From: DATFPQ01 sp035264765
Lineage (GTDB): Bacteria; Actinomycetota; Actinomycetes; Actinomycetales; Angustibacteraceae
Direction of reading: 5' to 3'
Length of the DNA stretch: 21,430 bases
Assembly: GCA_035264765.1 (NCBI GenBank)
Contig: DATFPQ010000128.1
Location: 1 to 21,430 of the forward strand
A program made the position numbers and the translations under genes. Positions 1 through 8,247 of this stretch are shown piece by piece. Position 1 is the first letter of the stretch, and each line of letters opens with the position of its first letter. Below the pieces are notes generated by a model. The model saw only the letters and a list, made by a program, of their open reading frames with translations, had not been told where the DNA came from and ran no database searches.

Positions 1-170
1 GACCCGCAGCGGGCGGCGTCGGCTCGAAGGTCACGCCAGAGTGTCTCAGCCTGCGACCTCCAGAGACCGGAGCGGCAGGGCACACAGGTCCCTCACCTAC
101 GCTGGGAACCGCCGCAGCGCCCCAGGGCGTTGGCGACGTGAACCGACCCCGACCCCGAGGACGCACCCCC

Positions 171-908
171 GTGGCCAAGAAGACCGCCGACCGAGACCGT
201 CGGGCCAAGATCGCCGAGATGCAGCGCCAGGCTAAGGCGGCCGAGCGTCGCCGGACGCTGCTCATCATCGGCACTGCCGTCGCCGTGGTCGCGATCATCG
301 CAGGCTCCGTCGCCTTCGCGATCCTTCGAGACCCCACTCGCCCCCCGTCCGGCGACCTGAGCACCCTCGGCGTCGCGGCCTCCGCCGCGTCCTGCGACCC
401 GGCGACCAACGACAAGGCCTCCGGTAGCAGCGTGCACGTAGGCCCGGGCACCGAGCAGCCCAACGTCACCAAGGTCAAGTACTCCACGGTGCCGCCGACG
501 TCCGGCGAGCACTTCGGGTCGCCGCAGTACCCGAGCCGGAGCTTCTACACGGCCAAGGACCGACCGGCGATGGAAACGCTGGTCCACAACCTGGAGCACG
601 GCTACACGATCCTCTGGTACGACGCCACGGCCACCGACAAGCAGCAGGCCACGCTGAACTCCGTGGCCGACAAGGCGCGCGCCTCGGACGCCACCGCCCA
701 GAAGTTCATCGTCAGCGCCTGGGACGCGTCCTACGGCGCCTTCCCGGCCGGCAAGCACTTCGCGCTCTCCCACTGGGCCGCCGACCCGCAGGACACCAGC
801 AAGCAGACCGGCCACCGCCAGCTGTGCGGTGACATCTCCGGCGACGTCGTGCAGAAGTTCATCGAGCAGTTCCCGCACACCATGGCCCCGGAGCCCAACG
901 CCCAGTAA
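171..908 (+). CDS. DUF3105 family membrane-anchored protein
   Basis: The protein is about 245 aa. It has a basic N-terminus (residues 1-28), one hydrophobic segment at about 30-52, and then an extracytoplasmic domain. That domain carries the signature pieces of DUF3105: VPPTSGEHF at about 107-115 and HNLEHG at about 139-144. A Cys near residue 75 and a second in a C-terminal HRQLCGD motif could form a disulfide outside the membrane. The family has no established biochemical function that I know of; the conserved His/Glu residues could suggest metal binding, but that is inference. I chose GTG 171 because it begins a basic VAKKTADRDR sequence with a weak GAGG about 10 nt upstream. An in-frame GTG at 138 would add 11 residues without a visible ribosome site. 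The gene ends 11 nt before the convergent methyltransferase stop, so the two share almost no terminator space. Confidence 0.85.
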   Translation: MAKKTADRDRRAKIAEMQRQAKAAERRRTLLIIGTAVAVVAIIAGSVAFAILRDPTRPPSGDLSTLGVAASAASCDPATNDKASGSSVHVGPGTEQPNVTKVKYSTVPPTSGEHFGSPQYPSRSFYTAKDRPAMETLVHNLEHGYTILWYDATATDKQQATLNSVADKARASDATAQKFIVSAWDASYGAFPAGKHFALSHWAADPQDTSKQTGHRQLCGDISGDVVQKFIEQFPHTMAPEPNAQ

Positions 909-919
909 CGGGCGAGGGT

Positions 920-1810
920 TCAGCGGGTCGGCGTGCGAACCGGCCGCGGCGCCACCCGCAGCGCCCGGCCGCGCGGCCGCAGCGGCGAGGGACTCGCGAC
1001 CCACAGGTACGTCGGCAGGAGCGGCAGCATCGCCGCGAGCGCCGGCTCCGGCAGCCGGGAGACCGGCCCCGGCACGAGGTCGTCACCGGCGAAGGCGGCC
1101 GGCTCGGCGAGCACCGGCAGGGTGTAGTCGAGCACGTGCCAGCTCGCGAGCAGCCGGCGCAGGCCCGGGCGGGTGCGGAAGCGCTCGTGGTAGTGGTCGG
1201 CGCGTCCGAACGCCCGCACGTACCGGTCCGCCGCCGCCGGCGGCAGGTAGGACAGGAACGGCAGCCGGTAGTGCGGCTCCATCACGCCGAGCCGGTTGCC
1301 CAGGCCCAGGTAGAGGACGCCGTCCGGGCGCAGCACGCGCCGGACGTCGGCGAGCACGGCCTCGGGGTCGACGACGTGCTCGTAGATGTGGTTGAAGACG
1401 GCGACGTCGACCGAGGCGTCGGGCAGCGGCAGCGCCTCCCCCGCGGCGCACACGAACCCGACCCGGCCGCCGAAGCGCGCCTGCGCGACCACCAGCCCGG
1501 GGACGTCGATGTCGACGCCGAGCGTGCACGCCGCCCCTGCGCCGGCCAGCTCGTCGGCGATGAAGCCCTGCGAGCAGCCCACGTCGGCCACCGTGAGCCC
1601 GGCCAGGCCGGTGCCCTCGTCGCGACCGAGGACGTGCCGCAGCACCGCCAGGATCTTGGCGGCCTTGCGCCGACGTCCCGCCTCGTCCCGCATCGCGGCC
1701 ATCTGCTCGGAGTAGGCCAGCTGCGCGGTTCGACCCGACCCAGCCCCGGAGGGGTCCTTCGACGACGGTCCCCTGGACGACGCAGCCTTGGACGACGCAG
1801 CCTTCGACAT
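920..1810 (-). CDS. Class I SAM-dependent methyltransferase
   Basis: The protein is 296 aa from ATG 1810. It has the Rossmann methyltransferase core: motif I VADVGCSQG at about 74-82, an acidic GVDID at about 98-102 that would bind the SAM ribose, and LPLPDASVDVAVFNHIYEHV-type motifs at about 127-146, typical of the Methyltransf_11 group. The N-terminal 30 residues are a low-complexity Ser/Ala/Lys tail built partly from a perfect 15-bp tandem duplication (1775-1804), so the folded protein may begin near residue 30. It is the last gene of the minus-strand glycosyltransferase operon, 10 nt after the flippase-like gene. Its likely job is to methylate a sugar or lipid intermediate of that pathway; the substrate is inferred from context only. 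An upstream in-frame start at 1894 would overlap the preceding gene and has no support. Confidence 0.82.
   Translation of the reverse strand: MSKAASSKAASSRGPSSKDPSGAGSGRTAQLAYSEQMAAMRDEAGRRRKAAKILAVLRHVLGRDEGTGLAGLTVADVGCSQGFIADELAGAGAACTLGVDIDVPGLVVAQARFGGRVGFVCAAGEALPLPDASVDVAVFNHIYEHVVDPEAVLADVRRVLRPDGVLYLGLGNRLGVMEPHYRLPFLSYLPPAAADRYVRAFGRADHYHERFRTRPGLRRLLASWHVLDYTLPVLAEPAAFAGDDLVPGPVSRLPEPALAAMLPLLPTYLWVASPSPLRPRGRALRVAPRPVRTPTR
1775..1804. repeat. Perfect 15-bp tandem duplication inside coding sequence
   Basis: The unit GGACGACGCAGCCTT occurs twice back to back (1775-1789 and 1790-1804). On the minus strand it encodes the repeated Ser-Lys-Ala-Ala-Ser-type start of the methyltransferase. 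A copy-number change would stay in frame and alter only the disordered tail. Confidence 0.85.
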
Positions 1811-1820
1811 GGCCGCCACC

Positions 1821-2792
1821 CTACTTTTCGACGCGTGGCGACCCCACCGCCGCGGCCTCGCGCCGCGCGGCCAGCAGGTGATGGCTGCGCGCATACGTCC
1901 AGCCGACCAGCGCGGCGACGAGGTCCGCCCCCGTCACGATGAACCGGGACAGCAGCACGACGGCGGTGGCGGCCGGCCGGTCCAGGACGCCGTCGAGCAG
2001 CACGACCAGCAGCAGCTCGCGCAGCCCGAGCCCGGCCGGCAGCAGCACGGCGAGCATCCCGACCGACGCCGCCAGCGCGTAGCCGGGCACAGCCGGGACC
2101 ACCGCGGCGCCGGCACCGGCGCCGAGGTCGGTCGCGAGCACCCAGACGTGCAGGCCCAGGGCGAGCCAGGCCAGCACGAAGGCGGTCATCGCGATGGCGA
2201 TCGCCCGCCCGGACAGCGCGTGCTCCAGCGGTTCGCGTCGGGCCAGCCGCAACGCCCTGCCGATGAACGCGTTCAGCAGCCGAGGGTGCAGGCAGACCAG
2301 CCCCGCCAGCAGCAGCAGGACCAGCAGCAGGTAGACGCGTCCACCGCCGGCCTCCAGCAGGGCAGGCAGCGCCAGGACTCCGACCGCCAGCCCGGCGAGG
2401 GCCGACAGCAGCACCGACAGCAGCCCCACAACGGCCGTCCGCTTGCGCGGGACACCGAGCCGGCCGGCCACCTCGGTCTGGACGACCACCGTCCACACGC
2501 TTCCCGGCAGGTACTTGCCGAGCTGGCCGACGAACAGGACGCCGGACGCCGGACCCAGCGGCAACGGCGAGCCGAGGTCCCCGAGCATGGCCCGCCAGCC
2601 GACCAGCGTGAGGACCAGCGTCAGCAGGGCGAGCGCTCCCGAGGCGACGAGTGCGCCGGGCGAGACGCGGGCGAGGTCGGCGCGGACGTCCTGCCAGCTG
2701 CCCGCGAGCGCCCACACGACCGCGGCGACCACGAGCAGGCCCAGCACGACCCGTCCGACGGCCACCAGCCGACGGCCGCTCATGGCCTTCAT
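1821..2792 (-). CDS. Flippase-like integral membrane protein (PF03706, UPF0104/LPG synthase TM family)
   Basis: The protein is 323 aa and almost entirely hydrophobic, with about eight predicted membrane segments by eye. It carries GQLGKYLPGSVW (about 89-100), the hallmark of the lysylphosphatidylglycerol synthase transmembrane family. It lacks the C-terminal soluble aminoacyl-transferase domain of MprF, so it is not expected to make lysyl-PG. Stand-alone members commonly sit in glycosyltransferase clusters and are often called flippase-like, but their activity is mostly unproven. ATG 2792 overlaps the TGA of the upstream GT4 gene (ATGA), which fixes the start and indicates translational coupling; the longer reading to 2867 is therefore unlikely. 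In this operon it is the best candidate for moving a lipid-linked sugar across the membrane, since I see no GtrA-type gene; that is inference. Confidence 0.82.
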   Translation of the reverse strand: MKAMSGRRLVAVGRVVLGLLVVAAVVWALAGSWQDVRADLARVSPGALVASGALALLTLVLTLVGWRAMLGDLGSPLPLGPASGVLFVGQLGKYLPGSVWTVVVQTEVAGRLGVPRKRTAVVGLLSVLLSALAGLAVGVLALPALLEAGGGRVYLLLVLLLLAGLVCLHPRLLNAFIGRALRLARREPLEHALSGRAIAIAMTAFVLAWLALGLHVWVLATDLGAGAGAAVVPAVPGYALAASVGMLAVLLPAGLGLRELLLVVLLDGVLDRPAATAVVLLSRFIVTGADLVAALVGWTYARSHHLLAARREAAAVGSPRVEK

Positions 2793-3940
2793 CTGGCCGT
2801 GGCCGGCGGCGTCGGGACGCGAGCCCGACCCGCTGATCCGACCAGCGCGGCCAGGTACGGCTCCCAACGAGCCTGCAGATCCGGAGGCCGGACGCCGGAA
2901 CGCAGCCGCTCGAGTACGCCCGGCTCGGCCAGCCGCCGCAGGGCGCCGGCCAGTGCCGCGGGGTCGTCCGGCTCGACGAGCAGCCCGTCGACGCCGTCCT
3001 GCACGTCCTGGGCGAAGGTGCCCACGCGCGTGGCGAGCACCGGCAGGCCGTGCGCATGCCCGAGCAGGGCGTTCTGCGACGCGGTCGCCGACCGGTACGG
3101 GAGCGCCAGGACGTCGTGCTGCGCCAGCAGGGGCGCCAGCACCGGACCGGGCACGTAGCCCTCCCGGAGGTCGATCCGCTCACCGCTCGCCGGCTCGGCC
3201 GCCAGCGCCCGGACCCGTGCGCCGGCCTCGCCCCACAGCTCCCCCGCGACGGTCACCCGGACGCCGGGCACCTGCTGGACCGCCCGCACCAGCAGGTCCG
3301 TGCCCTTGTACGGACGGACCAGGCCCAGCGCCAGCAGCCGCGGCGGACCCTCGTGCGCGGCCCGCGGCGAAGGGTCGCCGCCGGGCAGGTGTGGCGGCAG
3401 CTCCAGGGCGGAGACGGCGGGGGCGCCGAGGCGGCGGGCCAGGTCCGCCTGCTCCGGCGAGTGCACCACGACGTCGTCCGCCCGGGACAGCAGCGCCCGC
3501 ACCAGCCCTGCGGCCCCCGGGTGCGGCTCATGCGGCAGCACGTTGTGCGCCACCACCACGACCCGAGGACCCGCGTCGGCCCGGTGCCGCGCCCGGCCGG
3601 CGCGGGCTGCGCGGAGCACGGTCAGCAGCGCCGGGGCGAGCACGGGGACGACGTGCACGAGCACCACCACGTCGTGGTCGCGCAGAGCGCGACCTGCCCG
3701 CCACCAGGAGTCCGGCCGGGGCCACGACAGCGGCCGGGTCGTGCGGCCGTACGGCGGCAGGTCGGGCGCGCCGGCCGGCACGACCTGCCGGCCGGGGTAG
3801 AGCAGCGAGGGGTACAGCCGAGACCAGGAGACCAGCTCGCTGTCGTGGCCGGCGCGGGCCAGGCGGCGGGCCAGCTCCGTCGTGTGGGCCGCGACCCCGC
3901 CCTTGAACGGGTGCGTCGGCCCGACAACCGCTACCCGCAC
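2789..3940 (-). CDS. Glycosyltransferase family 4 (GT-B fold)
   Basis: The protein is 383 aa. The N-terminal domain starts with a Rossmann strand, VRVAVVGPTHPFKGG, whose glycine-rich loop is typical of GT4 enzymes. The C-terminal nucleotide-sugar domain begins around LLALGLVRPYKGTDLL (about 202-217) and contains a GLPVLATRVG segment at about 298-307. The usual E-x7-E donor motif is not intact: the region around 287-298 reads SQNALLGHAHG, with His where the second Glu is normal. Similar substitutions occur in some GT4 subgroups, so activity is still plausible. GTG 3940 lies 2 nt after the stop of the upstream DPM-like gene and its stop overlaps the next start, so it sits inside the operon. Donor and acceptor sugars cannot be read from the sequence. 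Confidence 0.85.
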   Translation of the reverse strand: MRVAVVGPTHPFKGGVAAHTTELARRLARAGHDSELVSWSRLYPSLLYPGRQVVPAGAPDLPPYGRTTRPLSWPRPDSWWRAGRALRDHDVVVLVHVVPVLAPALLTVLRAARAGRARHRADAGPRVVVVAHNVLPHEPHPGAAGLVRALLSRADDVVVHSPEQADLARRLGAPAVSALELPPHLPGGDPSPRAAHEGPPRLLALGLVRPYKGTDLLVRAVQQVPGVRVTVAGELWGEAGARVRALAAEPASGERIDLREGYVPGPVLAPLLAQHDVLALPYRSATASQNALLGHAHGLPVLATRVGTFAQDVQDGVDGLLVEPDDPAALAGALRRLAEPGVLERLRSGVRPPDLQARWEPYLAALVGSAGRARVPTPPATAR

Positions 3941-3942
3941 CG

Positions 3943-4902
3943 CTAGACGCCGTCCCGAGAGCGCACCACCAGGTCGGACAACAGCGCCAGGGACCCGATC
4001 AGCAAGCCGGTCACCACGAGCAGCACCGTGCTGGCCGGGAAGTAGAAGGGGTGCCGCACCATGTCGACGACCGCCTTGACGAACCCGACCAGTACCAGCC
4101 ACAGCGCCGGGGGCATCAGAACCTTCAGCGGGTCGAAGTACATGACCATCCGGAGCACCTGGAGGATGTACCGGTAGGCGTCCCGGGTGAAGTGGAACTT
4201 GGAGGTGCCTGCGCGCTTGGCGTAGGCGATGTCGACGTAGCGGATGTCGTGCTGGTTCGACAGGAACGCCAGCGTGATCGTCGTGACGCAGCTGAACCCG
4301 GGCGGCAGCAGTCGCAGGTAGGGCAGCGACACCGAGCGCCGGAACGCGCGCAGGCCGGAGTTGAGGTCGGGGATGCGCTGGTTGGTCAGCCGCTCGGCGA
4401 CTTTGCGGATCAGCCACTTGGCCGGCACCCGGAGGATCTTGTGGCTGCCCTCCTCGCTGGTCCGCGCGCCGACCACCTGGTCATAGGACTCGTCGTCGCG
4501 CAGGATCCGCACCAGCTCGGGGATCCGCTCGTTCGGGTAGGTCATGTCGGCGTCGGTCCAGACGACGACCTCCCCGCGGGCGTGCTGGGTGCCGATCCGG
4601 CGCGCGGTGCCCGAGCCGCCGTTGCGGCGGAACGCCAGGACGCTGACGCAGGGGAAGCGCCGCTCCGCCTCGCGCAGCACGTCGAGCGTGGAGTCCGTGC
4701 TGGCGTCGTCGATGGCCAGCACCTCGTAGGTGAACTCGCTGTCGTCGAGCGCGGCGCAGATCCGCTCGATCTCCGCCAGCACGTGGTCCTGCTCGTTGTA
4801 CGCGGGCAGCACGACCGTGACGTACGGCGGCTGCTGGACCCCCGAGTCCGGCTCCGGGTGGTTCGTGGGAAGGGTCGTGACGCTGCTGGGGTGCTCGCTC
4901 AT
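3943..4902 (-). CDS. DPM1/GtrB-like polyprenyl-phosphate glycosyltransferase (GT2) with C-terminal membrane hairpin
   Basis: The protein is 319 aa. The GT2 catalytic domain (about 27-240) shows VVLPAYNEQ, the nucleotide-binding IDDASTDST (about 64-72) and the metal-binding DAD (117-119). It also has the RAGTSKF element (about 230-236) that matches the conserved R-x-G-x-SK motif of dolichol-phosphate-mannose synthases. Two hydrophobic segments follow (about 263-280 and 290-310), as in GtrB-type enzymes anchored at the inner leaflet. The expected reaction is transfer of a sugar from a nucleotide donor to undecaprenyl or decaprenyl phosphate. ATG 4902 overlaps the TGA of the upstream GT-C-like gene (ATGA), so donor-lipid synthesis is coupled to a likely user of that donor. 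Sugar identity is unknown. Confidence 0.87.
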   Translation of the reverse strand: MSEHPSSVTTLPTNHPEPDSGVQQPPYVTVVLPAYNEQDHVLAEIERICAALDDSEFTYEVLAIDDASTDSTLDVLREAERRFPCVSVLAFRRNGGSGTARRIGTQHARGEVVVWTDADMTYPNERIPELVRILRDDESYDQVVGARTSEEGSHKILRVPAKWLIRKVAERLTNQRIPDLNSGLRAFRRSVSLPYLRLLPPGFSCVTTITLAFLSNQHDIRYVDIAYAKRAGTSKFHFTRDAYRYILQVLRMVMYFDPLKVLMPPALWLVLVGFVKAVVDMVRHPFYFPASTVLLVVTGLLIGSLALLSDLVVRSRDGV

Positions 4903-7145
4903 CTCGCCGACGAGAGTACCCGTGCCAGCCACAGGTCCACGGTCAGCGGCACGCCCGCGGCCGGACGACGGGTCAGCAGCCGCGCGTCCTCGGTGGTGCT
5001 CAAGCCGACGACCTGGCGTGGCGACACGCCGGCGTCGACCAGCACCTGCTCGCCGTCCGCCGTCATCAGCACGGGGGTGCGGCCGGCGGCCTGCACCGCG
5101 GCGACGACTCGCCGCAGCGCCTCGCGCGGGACGGGCCGACTCCGTGCCGGGCGAAGAACCACCGTCGGCACACCGCACACGCCGCGGAGCACCTGCGGCC
5201 ACTCGTTGGCCGCGCGACTTCCGACCAGCACGGCGGTGTCTGCCGGACCGAGCGCCGCGCACGCCTGGTGCACCGCCGCGACCTCGCCGCGCTCGGTCCG
5301 CTCGGTCGCGACCGGAAGGGTGGCCAGGGCGGGTGGCACCAGCAGCACGGCGGCACCGCAGCCCGCCACCACGCGGGCGGCGAGCCCACCCCGTCGCGCG
5401 CGCACGGCGCGGGTGAGACCGGCCACCGCGGCGCAGGCGAGCAGGACCGTCGCGGGCAGCACGACCGGCACCAGCCGGCGGTCGGCCCAGGGATGGTCCG
5501 GCGTGATGCCAGGCCGGTACAGCGTCAGGGCGGCCGAGCCGAGGGCGACCACGAGCGGCCCCAGCCAGCCCGGCGGCGCGGCGTCGTCCCGCCAGGTCGA
5601 GGCCGCCCTTGCGGCCAGCCAGGCGGCGGCCGCCAGGGCGAGGACCAGGGCCAGAACCCCGAGCCACCAGGCCAACCAGGCCACGCTGTGCTCGGCGTAG
5701 GTGCGGCCACCGTCCACGGTCAGCCCCTGGCGCAGCTGCAGCGCCGCGACGACGCGCGACCCGGGGTCGTTCGGGTCCTGCCGGACGACCTGCCACAGCG
5801 GCCGAGACGCCAGCACCACGCCGACCGCCACCACCGCGCCGGCCAGGACGGCGGGGAGCAGGCGGGGCAGCGCGCCAGAAAGCGGGCTCGGCACGCGGCC
5901 GGACGCCCCGCGCGGCCGACCGGCCCGCCGCCGCGCGAGCCGCACGCCCAGAACGGACAGCACCCCGAGCAGCACCGCGCCCGCGGCCAGCGGTACCAGC
6001 GAGCCGGCGATGGACCCCAGGTAGGGCCGCGAGACCAGCAGCGCGCTGACCGCCGCCACGAGCGTGGAAACGCCGAGCCCCACCGCCAGCCCAGCCCCGG
6101 CGCCGTTTCGCCGCAGGGCCAGCAGCCCGGCCACCGGCACCAGCAGCGCGGTCTCGCGCAGGCCGTCCACGCGGACCAGGGCCACTCCCCCAGCCAGCAG
6201 GCCGGCGAGCAGACCTAGCCGGTGCGCCGCCGACCACCGGCCGACAGCCCGGTTTCTCGACCGGTCCACCGGCCGCGTCGCCGACCGTTCCCGAGCCCGA
6301 TCCGGGGCAACCTCCACCGACCCGCCGGAGCCCCAGCCGACCGCGCCGGCCCGCGTGGCGTCGACGAGCACCGCGAGGCCGGCACAGCCGACCAGCAGCG
6401 CCAGCGGCTCCGAGTACGTCGACCGGCCGGCGTGCACGACCGGCTGGGACAGCCCGAGCACGGCGGTCGCCACCGCCGCCCACCCGGGTCCGACGAGCCG
6501 CGCGGCCAGGCCGCCGAACGCCAGCAGGGCGGCCGCGAGCGCGACCGCGGGGACCAGCAGCAGCCCGGTCCAGCCCCCAGCCCACCACCCGACCGACAGC
6601 CAGGCCGGCGTCGCGGGCAGGAACTGCGGCACCACGTGCGTGCCGGCCCCTCGGCCCTGCTCGTAGAACGCCGGGGACCCGACCGTGACGTCGGGGTCGG
6701 CCAGCACGGCGGCGCCGCCCAGGTCGGGCACCCGGACGTCGACCACCGTCGTCCCCGCGGTCGCCAGGTGCTGGCCGTACAGGGCGTAGCTGCCGGCGTC
6801 GCGGCGCAGCACCACATGCTCGGCGCTGGTCAGCCCGGCCCAGGCGCCGACGCACACCGCGACGGCGACCACGGCGAGCGCCGCCCGCTTGGCCAGCGGT
6901 GGAGCCGGCACCACGCCCGCCACCCGCACCGCAAGCGCCAGCGCCACGAGCAGCACCGGCAGCGCCACCACCGGGCGCCAGACGTGCAGCAACGACAGCG
7001 GCACCACCGCCACTGCCCCGAGCAGCACCCAGGTGGCCAGCAGCACGCCGCCCCGGAACAGCAGCCGGCCGGCCACCCGGTCCGCCCGGCCGGCCGCCTG
7101 GGTGGGCTCGTCGTCCACCGACGTCGCCGCCACGGTGCTGGTCAC
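4899..7145 (-). CDS. Large GT-C-like integral membrane protein (probable lipid-linked-sugar glycosyltransferase)
   Basis: The protein is 748 aa with roughly a dozen hydrophobic segments. A short cytoplasmic N-terminus and the first membrane segments are followed by a loop with LRRDAGSYALYG (Asp116). An acidic residue in the first extracytoplasmic loop is the usual catalytic position of GT-C/ArnT/PMT-like enzymes. The last 150 residues form a soluble, probably periplasmic-side region. GT-C enzymes use polyprenyl-phosphate sugars on the outer face of the membrane, which fits the adjacent GtrB-like gene. GTG 7145 is taken as the start; no strong Shine-Dalgarno is visible. It is the first gene of the minus-strand operon, divergent from TIGR03089 with about 97 nt between starts. 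The specific family was not recognised. Confidence 0.75.
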   Translation of the reverse strand: MTSTVAATSVDDEPTQAAGRADRVAGRLLFRGGVLLATWVLLGAVAVVPLSLLHVWRPVVALPVLLVALALAVRVAGVVPAPPLAKRAALAVVAVAVCVGAWAGLTSAEHVVLRRDAGSYALYGQHLATAGTTVVDVRVPDLGGAAVLADPDVTVGSPAFYEQGRGAGTHVVPQFLPATPAWLSVGWWAGGWTGLLLVPAVALAAALLAFGGLAARLVGPGWAAVATAVLGLSQPVVHAGRSTYSEPLALLVGCAGLAVLVDATRAGAVGWGSGGSVEVAPDRARERSATRPVDRSRNRAVGRWSAAHRLGLLAGLLAGGVALVRVDGLRETALLVPVAGLLALRRNGAGAGLAVGLGVSTLVAAVSALLVSRPYLGSIAGSLVPLAAGAVLLGVLSVLGVRLARRRAGRPRGASGRVPSPLSGALPRLLPAVLAGAVVAVGVVLASRPLWQVVRQDPNDPGSRVVAALQLRQGLTVDGGRTYAEHSVAWLAWWLGVLALVLALAAAAWLAARAASTWRDDAAPPGWLGPLVVALGSAALTLYRPGITPDHPWADRRLVPVVLPATVLLACAAVAGLTRAVRARRGGLAARVVAGCGAAVLLVPPALATLPVATERTERGEVAAVHQACAALGPADTAVLVGSRAANEWPQVLRGVCGVPTVVLRPARSRPVPREALRRVVAAVQAAGRTPVLMTADGEQVLVDAGVSPRQVVGLSTTEDARLLTRRPAAGVPLTVDLWLARVLSSAR

Positions 7146-7230
7146 GAAGCGGCCACGGTGCTGGACAGAAGGCGGCCAGGGCTGGTCACGGGGCCCGACG
7201 CTACCGCCCGCCCCCGAGAGTCCTGCCGCC

Positions 7231-7236
7231 TACGCT
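7231..7236 (+). promoter_or_regulatory. Candidate -10 element (TACGCT) for the TIGR03089 gene
   Basis: TACGCT ends 6 nt before GTG 7243, so transcription would begin at or next to the start codon and give a leaderless mRNA. No Shine-Dalgarno is visible and no clear -35 hexamer lies at 17 nt. This is pattern matching by eye. Confidence 0.4.
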
Positions 7237-7242
7237 GACCGC

Positions 7243-8049
7243 GTGCCGACCACCGCCACCGCCCGCACCCCCGCCGAGCTCCTCGCGGCCCTGGTGGCCA
7301 GCGACCCGACCCGGCCCCGCGTCACCTGGTACGACGACGCCGACGGGCCCACGCGCGGCGAGCGGATCGAGCTCTCGGCGCGGGTGCTCGCCAACTGGAC
7401 GGCCAAGGCCGCGAACCTGCTCGTCGACGAGCTCGACGTCGAACCCGGGGACGTCGTCGTGCTCGCGCTGCCGACCCACTGGCGCGCGCTGTACTGGGCC
7501 CTCGCCGCCTGGTCGGCGGGTGCGGTGGTGGTCGTCCCCACGAGCGTCACCACCGGCGTCCCGACCGGCGACCCGAACGGCCTGCCGGCCGACGCGGAAG
7601 ACCTGCCCCCGGGCGCCCGCGTGCTGGTCGTGTCGGCCGGAACGGCCTGGCTGGCCGACGGAGCGGACGTCCAGTCGGTGGTCGCGGTCAGCCTGGCTGC
7701 GCTCAGCCGCCGGTGGGACGAGGGTCCCCTGCCCACCGGCGCGGTCGACGAGGCGGCAGTGCTCACCGGCCAGGGCGACGTCTTCGTGCCGTTCTTCGAT
7801 CCCGACCCCGACGCATCGGCGCTACGGGTCGGGCCCAAGGAGTGGACGGCGGCGGGCCTGGTGTCCGCGGCCCGCGAGGCGGCGTCGGACCTCGAACCCC
7901 GGGCCCGCGTGCTGGTGACCGACGGCCCCGGCGCCGCCGCCCGGCTGCTGGCGCCGTGGACCGTCGACGGCTCACTCGTGCTCGTCCGCGACCCCGACCC
8001 CGACGCGATGGCGGCCCGACTCGAAGCCGAGCAGGTCACCGCACGCTGA
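7243..8049 (+). CDS. TIGR03089 family protein (AMP-binding-like, N-terminal part only)
   Basis: The protein is 268 aa. It resembles the N-terminal half of acyl-adenylate-forming enzymes: residues 1-110 show the substrate-pocket-like stretch LSARVLANWTAKAANLL, the segment ELDVEPGDVVVLALPTHW and an Ala/Gly/Val-rich helix. It ends before the ATP-grasping and C-terminal lid domains found in full-length ligases. This short form is the normal length for the actinobacterial TIGR03089 family, so it is not a truncation. Its function is unknown and catalysis is doubtful without the missing domains. Start GTG 7243 is preferred over longer in-frame readings because upstream sequence overlaps the divergent operon and a -10-like hexamer sits just before it. 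It converges on the wall-hydrolase gene. Confidence 0.85.
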   Translation: MPTTATARTPAELLAALVASDPTRPRVTWYDDADGPTRGERIELSARVLANWTAKAANLLVDELDVEPGDVVVLALPTHWRALYWALAAWSAGAVVVVPTSVTTGVPTGDPNGLPADAEDLPPGARVLVVSAGTAWLADGADVQSVVAVSLAALSRRWDEGPLPTGAVDEAAVLTGQGDVFVPFFDPDPDASALRVGPKEWTAAGLVSAAREAASDLEPRARVLVTDGPGAAARLLAPWTVDGSLVLVRDPDPDAMAARLEAEQVTAR

Positions 8050-8166
8050 CGCCGCGCCCGCCGCCGGCCGACCCGCGCCCCCGCCCGCCGCACCCTCACC
8101 GTGCACCGCCCGTGCCGCCGCCCGAGGGCCGGCGGCGTCCTCTGCGCCAAGCGCATGAATGCGAAG

Positions 8167-8214
8167 GTGGATGTGACGAACCGGCTGCCCGAGCAGCCGG
8201 ATCGTCACATCCAC
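8167..8214. repeat. 48-nt near-perfect inverted repeat (13 bp + A/A mismatch + 8 bp, 4-nt loop)
   Basis: The outer arm GTGGATGTGACGA (8167-8179) pairs with TCGTCACATCCAC (8202-8214). A single A/A mismatch (8180/8201) follows, then CCGGCTGC (8181-8188) pairs with GCAGCCGG (8193-8200) around loop CCGA. It lies between convergent genes, 118 nt after the TIGR03089 stop and 89 nt before the hydrolase stop. A bidirectional transcription terminator is the simplest reading, although there is no T-run on either side. Its length and arm conservation would also fit a REP-like palindromic repeat. Confidence 0.85.
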
Positions 8215-8247
8215 GTCGGCATCCACCGCCGCGTCCCGGGAAACGAC

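Noticed and set aside
1..137. Possible coding sequence at the left edge
   Set aside because: All three plus frames give low-complexity peptides without motif or supported start. It may be the DUF3105 promoter region; a TACGCT hexamer at 98-103 is the only hint.
1282..3183. 633-codon open frame on the minus strand overlapping the methyltransferase and flippase-like genes
   Set aside because: Arg/Pro/Gly-rich shadow of high-GC coding sequence. The real genes in the other frames have recognisable motifs and coupled starts.
4903..6855. Long minus-strand N-terminal extension of the DPM-like glycosyltransferase frame
   Set aside because: The extension is low-complexity Arg/Gly/Ala sequence inside the GT-C-like gene. 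The true start is ATG 4902 in the ATGA overlap.
7129..7164. 13-bp direct repeat GCCACGGTGCTGG (7129-7141 and 7152-7164) around the GT-C-like start
   Set aside because: Too short to call an element; likely a local duplication without clear function.
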